Shown: positions 61,096-64,000 of the stretch, piece after piece
Layout: the number at the start of each line of letters is the position of its first letter
Numbering within the stretch: position 1 is the stretch's first letter
NCBI GenBank assembly: GCA_032164295.1
Contig: JAJHTX010000002.1
Location: forward strand, 4,278,001 to 4,342,000
From: Inonotus obliquus
Taxonomy: Eukaryota > Basidiomycota > Agaricomycetes > Hymenochaetales > Hymenochaetaceae
Direction of reading: 5' to 3'
DNA length: 64,000 nt
The notes under the pieces: model-generated
Seen by the model: the letters and a program-made list of their open reading frames with translations, nothing else
What the model was told of the DNA's origin: nothing
Databases searched by the model: none
Translations under genes and position numbers: made by a program

Positions 61096-61543
61096 CTTCT
61101 CACAAAATGCGTAGGGTTCGTGATGGGTAGGAATACTGTGGGAATAGGGGGGATATGCGTGAGACGGGGTTTTTAAATGCTTCCGTCATCGGCCAAGAGG
61201 ACCGTCCTTACTTGCCGTTCTGATGGGAAGTTGCTGCAATATCGCCTTTTCTATTGTACCAAAAATGTGATGGTAATAATTAGATCAGAGAGAGATTGAA
61301 CTCGAAGATGATTTGTGAGCGTTCAGTTGCAGTACCACACAACTAAGCAAGAGTACTCGTGCACATATCGTCGTATAAACTTTCAAGTCAAGCAGGTCTC
61401 TGCTCTTACTTTGAAACGAAGGGAGGCAAACAGGAAATCAATTTAAATTTCTCTGGTCTGGTCACGTAGTCATCACATGACTGACACGTCGACACGCGTA
61501 AGGGGGAATTGAAGTAGGACTTGCACAGTATACATCGACGACG
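61096..61543. other. Divergent promoter region of P450 and WBP1
   Basis: 448 bp between two divergently transcribed genes. No further feature recognised. Confidence 0.5.
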
Positions 61544-63011
61544 ATGAGGCGTTGGCTCCCTCTCGCTGTCGTTTTCTTCGCTCATGCCCTATTCCATGTG
61601 CATGCAAAATCAGCGACTGGAGACTCTGTGCTCGTAGTCCTCGAAAAGGACCTTCACAAGAATCGCTTCTCCGACTTCTTCACCGGACTTGAAGGTCCGT
61701 CGTCGCGTCTTTAATCACATATATATCCACAGCTACTCACCAACCGAAATAGAGAGGGGATTCAATCTGACCTTTCGCGAGCCGAAAGCAAAGGCTCCTC
61801 TACTCGTTGAGGATGATGTCCCTCAATTTGCACACGTTATTTTCTTCGCTCCTACAACCAAGTGTGAGTATGACAGTGCTGGTCCTTGTCTCATGGCGAT
61901 GAATGCTAAATGATTCAACCCAGCTTATGCTCCTGACTTATCTCCGCAAAACATTGTTTCCCTCCTTTCGTCTGGCGTCAACATGCTTTTCACCCTTTCA
62001 CCAACACAGACTCCCCTCACTGCGCTTGCATCAGAATTCTCGCTTATCCCCGCTCCCCCGAACACGCCTCTTCTATCCCATTTTCCAGCACGCGGTGGTC
62101 TGCCCACTGTAGTACCCGCTTCTGTTCCTCGGGATCATTCCATTTTGTCCTCCGAGATCCCACCCGTTCTATTCGAGGGTGTACCCCATGCATTTGCACT
62201 CAATGCCTTACTACTTCCTATCCTTCGAGCGCCTTCCGAATCATTTGCTTCCGACACAGAGGATGACAACGGAGCAGACTCGATCGTCGATGCAGCAGAG
62301 AAGGGCGGGGAAGGGTTGTGGGCGGGCAGTCAACTCGGGCTCGTCACGGGCTTCCAAACTCGCGAGGGAAATGGCCGTGCGATCTGGGCCGGTAGCGTAT
62401 CGCTTTTCTCCGACGAGTTCACCAGGAAGGAAGGCTATGGCAATTCACGTTTTGTCCAGGACATCGCCAAGTGGTTGTTCCAGGAGACGAACGTCCTGCG
62501 AATCGACGATGCGTCCCACCGACTTGCTAAATCCAATGCAACAGAGACCTTCCCAGATCGATACAAGATTAATGATGAAGTACTGTACACTGCTCGTATC
62601 AGCAGGTGGAATCCGGACTTGGGTGATTGGGTACCCTACTCCGGTCTGAAAGATTTGCAGTTGGAGTTTACAATGTTGGATCCGCACATCCGAACTGCGC
62701 TCTCCGCGAATGACTGCTCTGACGGCCGATGTCCGGGAACCTACAGTGTTATTTTTCGTGCTCCGGACCGCCATGGAGTTTTCAAATTCGTTCTAAATTA
62801 CAGACGCCAGGGCTGGACCTTCTTGCACAGTGCGATCACGGCGCCAGTCGTGCCACCTCGACACGATCAGTATCCACGGTTCTTGAGTGCCGCATGGCCA
62901 TATTATGCTGGTGCGATCAGCACGAGCGCCGGTTTCGTGATTTTTGTGATTTTGTGGCTTGCGGGTGGTGGTGCGGAGAGAGAGCTGAAGAAAGGCAAGA
63001 AAATCGAGTGA
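61544..63011 (+). CDS. WBP1: Oligosaccharyltransferase 48 kDa subunit (3 exons, 449 aa)
   Basis: Essential subunit of the ER oligosaccharyltransferase that N-glycosylates nascent proteins (yeast Wbp1, human OST48). Exons are 61544-61694, 61753-61863 and 61924-63011 (450 codons including the stop). A signal peptide (about residues 1-22) is followed by the lumenal domain with VLVVLEKDLHKNRFSDFFTG, ERGFNLTFREP and SGVNMLFTLSPTQTP, and the C-terminal region GWTFLHSAITAPVVPPRHDQ with RFLSAAWPYYAGAISTSAGF leading into one membrane helix (FVIFVILWLAGG). The short cytosolic tail ends KKIE, a dilysine KKxx ER-retrieval signal, as expected for this subunit. Donor and acceptor choices keep the frame and restore the TKSYAPD segment. 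Confidence 0.96.
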
Positions 63012-63782
63012 TAGACGAAAATAGCGGCATGGTGCGCTCGCTGCATATTTTATATCGTTGTTTGAGATTTGCATGTTTTTTTTTCGTGGACAATCTAAAA
63101 TTTCGAGAACTGTATCACCGGCAAGATATGTGAACTTGCGAACCATTGTTAGAATGATGTGATTTCGCCCCATGGCAACCATCGCGTTCTAGCACAGGAA
63201 TCAAACAAATCAGCTCTACATCGGTTGCAAGAAGTTCCCGTTACGCTTCTGCCAACACCTTGCTCTCAGCTTGCGGGGCATGCGAATTGTCCGTGACATT
63301 TCAAATGGAGCAGAAATCTTAGCACTGGTTGATTATCATGACGGGTTTTGCATTAAGGCTGTGAGGAAACAGGACGAAGCAGAGCCACGATCACTGAATT
63401 CGTACGCATCTTCCGGCTTGTCCCAACGACTGGGAGAGGCGAATGCGACCGTTTTCAGGTCGAAATAAGCACAAGTCAAAAGGACATCCGGCAGATCTAA
63501 TCACAAAGCGGAAGCTGATCATGTTCTTTCGACCCAGACCAGCTGATGTGATACCGATACATCGTCGCAACGGTTTTCTTATGTATACTCACGGTACGGC
63601 CACTTCCATACTTGCGTTGTGCATCTTCTGTCGTGTGGAGTGATGATGGACATTGATCTGTGACTGTGAGGAGACAGTTGTTGTTCTCGCCCTTCCACCC
63701 TCTCTCTCTTTCTCTGTATCCGCCTAATCCTTGCTTCAAGTGTGGACGTCTCCCCATAACTATTTGCTTCGCTAACTGAATC
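63012..63782. other. Intergenic region
   Basis: No gene recognised. Pyrimidine-rich sequence at 63690-63770 probably leads into the next gene. Confidence 0.45.
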
Positions 63783-64000
63783 ATGCGAACCACTCCCTAT
63801 GCGCTCCCTGTTTCGTTGTTCCTTTTCCTAATGCCCAGTGCGGGTAAATTGATGAACATAACAATCGACGATTTTTTCGGGGATCCTACGAACGGCCAAA
63901 GCATCCAATATTTTCCGCCAACAGCGTGGCAGATTGGAAATGGTTGTCAACCATGTACTGCTAAACCAACACCCGCGTCCGATGCCTGGCTGGGGACATG
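63783..64000 (+). CDS. Secreted protein of unknown function (5' part only)
   Basis: The first 72 codons of a gene that continues past the window end. It starts with a clear signal peptide (ALPVSLFLFLMPSAG), then a segment with the pattern MNITIDDFFGDPTNG and YFPPTAWQIGNGCQPCTAKP. This resembles an uncharacterised family of secreted agaricomycete proteins that begin with a DDxxGD motif and a paired-cysteine loop, but that recognition is from memory. No stop or intron is seen before the edge. Confidence 0.65.
   Translation, partial: MRTTPYALPVSLFLFLMPSAGKLMNITIDDFFGDPTNGQSIQYFPPTAWQIGNGCQPCTAKPTPASDAWLGT

Overview
The window is from a filamentous basidiomycete, most likely an agaricomycete. 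Genes carry many short introns (about 47 to 180 bp, GT..AG, often with a CTAAC-like branch site). The gene content is fungal: Zn2Cys6 regulators, Cdc42, a Rab11-type GTPase, EMC4, WBP1/OST48, an F-box protein, an NmrA-like protein, a YAT amino-acid permease and a P450. The transposons are a chromodomain Ty3/gypsy element, a hAT-type MITE and a fold-back element. No species can be named from the sequence alone.

Layout. 1-35.7 kb is gene-rich: a CMD/AhpD-like protein (minus strand); adenylate kinase; a large Zn2Cys6 transcription factor; a 3.7 kb stretch with no recognisable gene; EMC4; an ADP1-like ABCG transporter with a cysteine-rich ectodomain; a tandem pair of small unknown membrane proteins; a second CMD/AhpD-like protein (plus strand) with exon lengths identical to the first; an IQ-motif hypothetical protein; an F-box protein; CDC42; Rab11; a small protein with a Zn2Cys6 cluster at its extreme C-terminus; an NmrA-like protein; and an amino-acid permease.

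35.7-53 kb is a repeat island. It holds a 1088 bp fold-back element with perfect 444 bp arms, a decayed piece of a class I myosin gene, unclassified decayed repeat sequence, an 8.3 kb Ty3/gypsy chromovirus (LTRs of 500 and 559 bp, 5 bp target duplication CTCAC) carrying a nested 1.35 kb non-coding insertion, and a 635 bp hAT-like MITE with an 8 bp target duplication.

53-64 kb is genic again: a CBM21-type glycogen-targeting subunit of protein phosphatase 1, a cytochrome P450, WBP1/OST48, and the first exon of a secreted protein that runs off the window.

Exon joins were worked out by hand from splice sites, reading frame and family motifs. For most multi-exon genes the exon lengths sum to a whole number of codons. 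Several models need micro-exons of 5, 5, 7 and 13 nt, which ORF-based annotation would miss. The genes are mostly unrelated housekeeping functions and form no obvious pathway cluster. EMC4 and OST48 both act at the ER membrane, and Cdc42 and Rab11 both act in polarised growth, but that proximity is probably incidental. I did not find a clear undescribed defence or biosynthetic system. The most unusual items are the micro-exons, the C-terminal zinc cluster, the two duplicated gene pairs and the structure of the repeat island.
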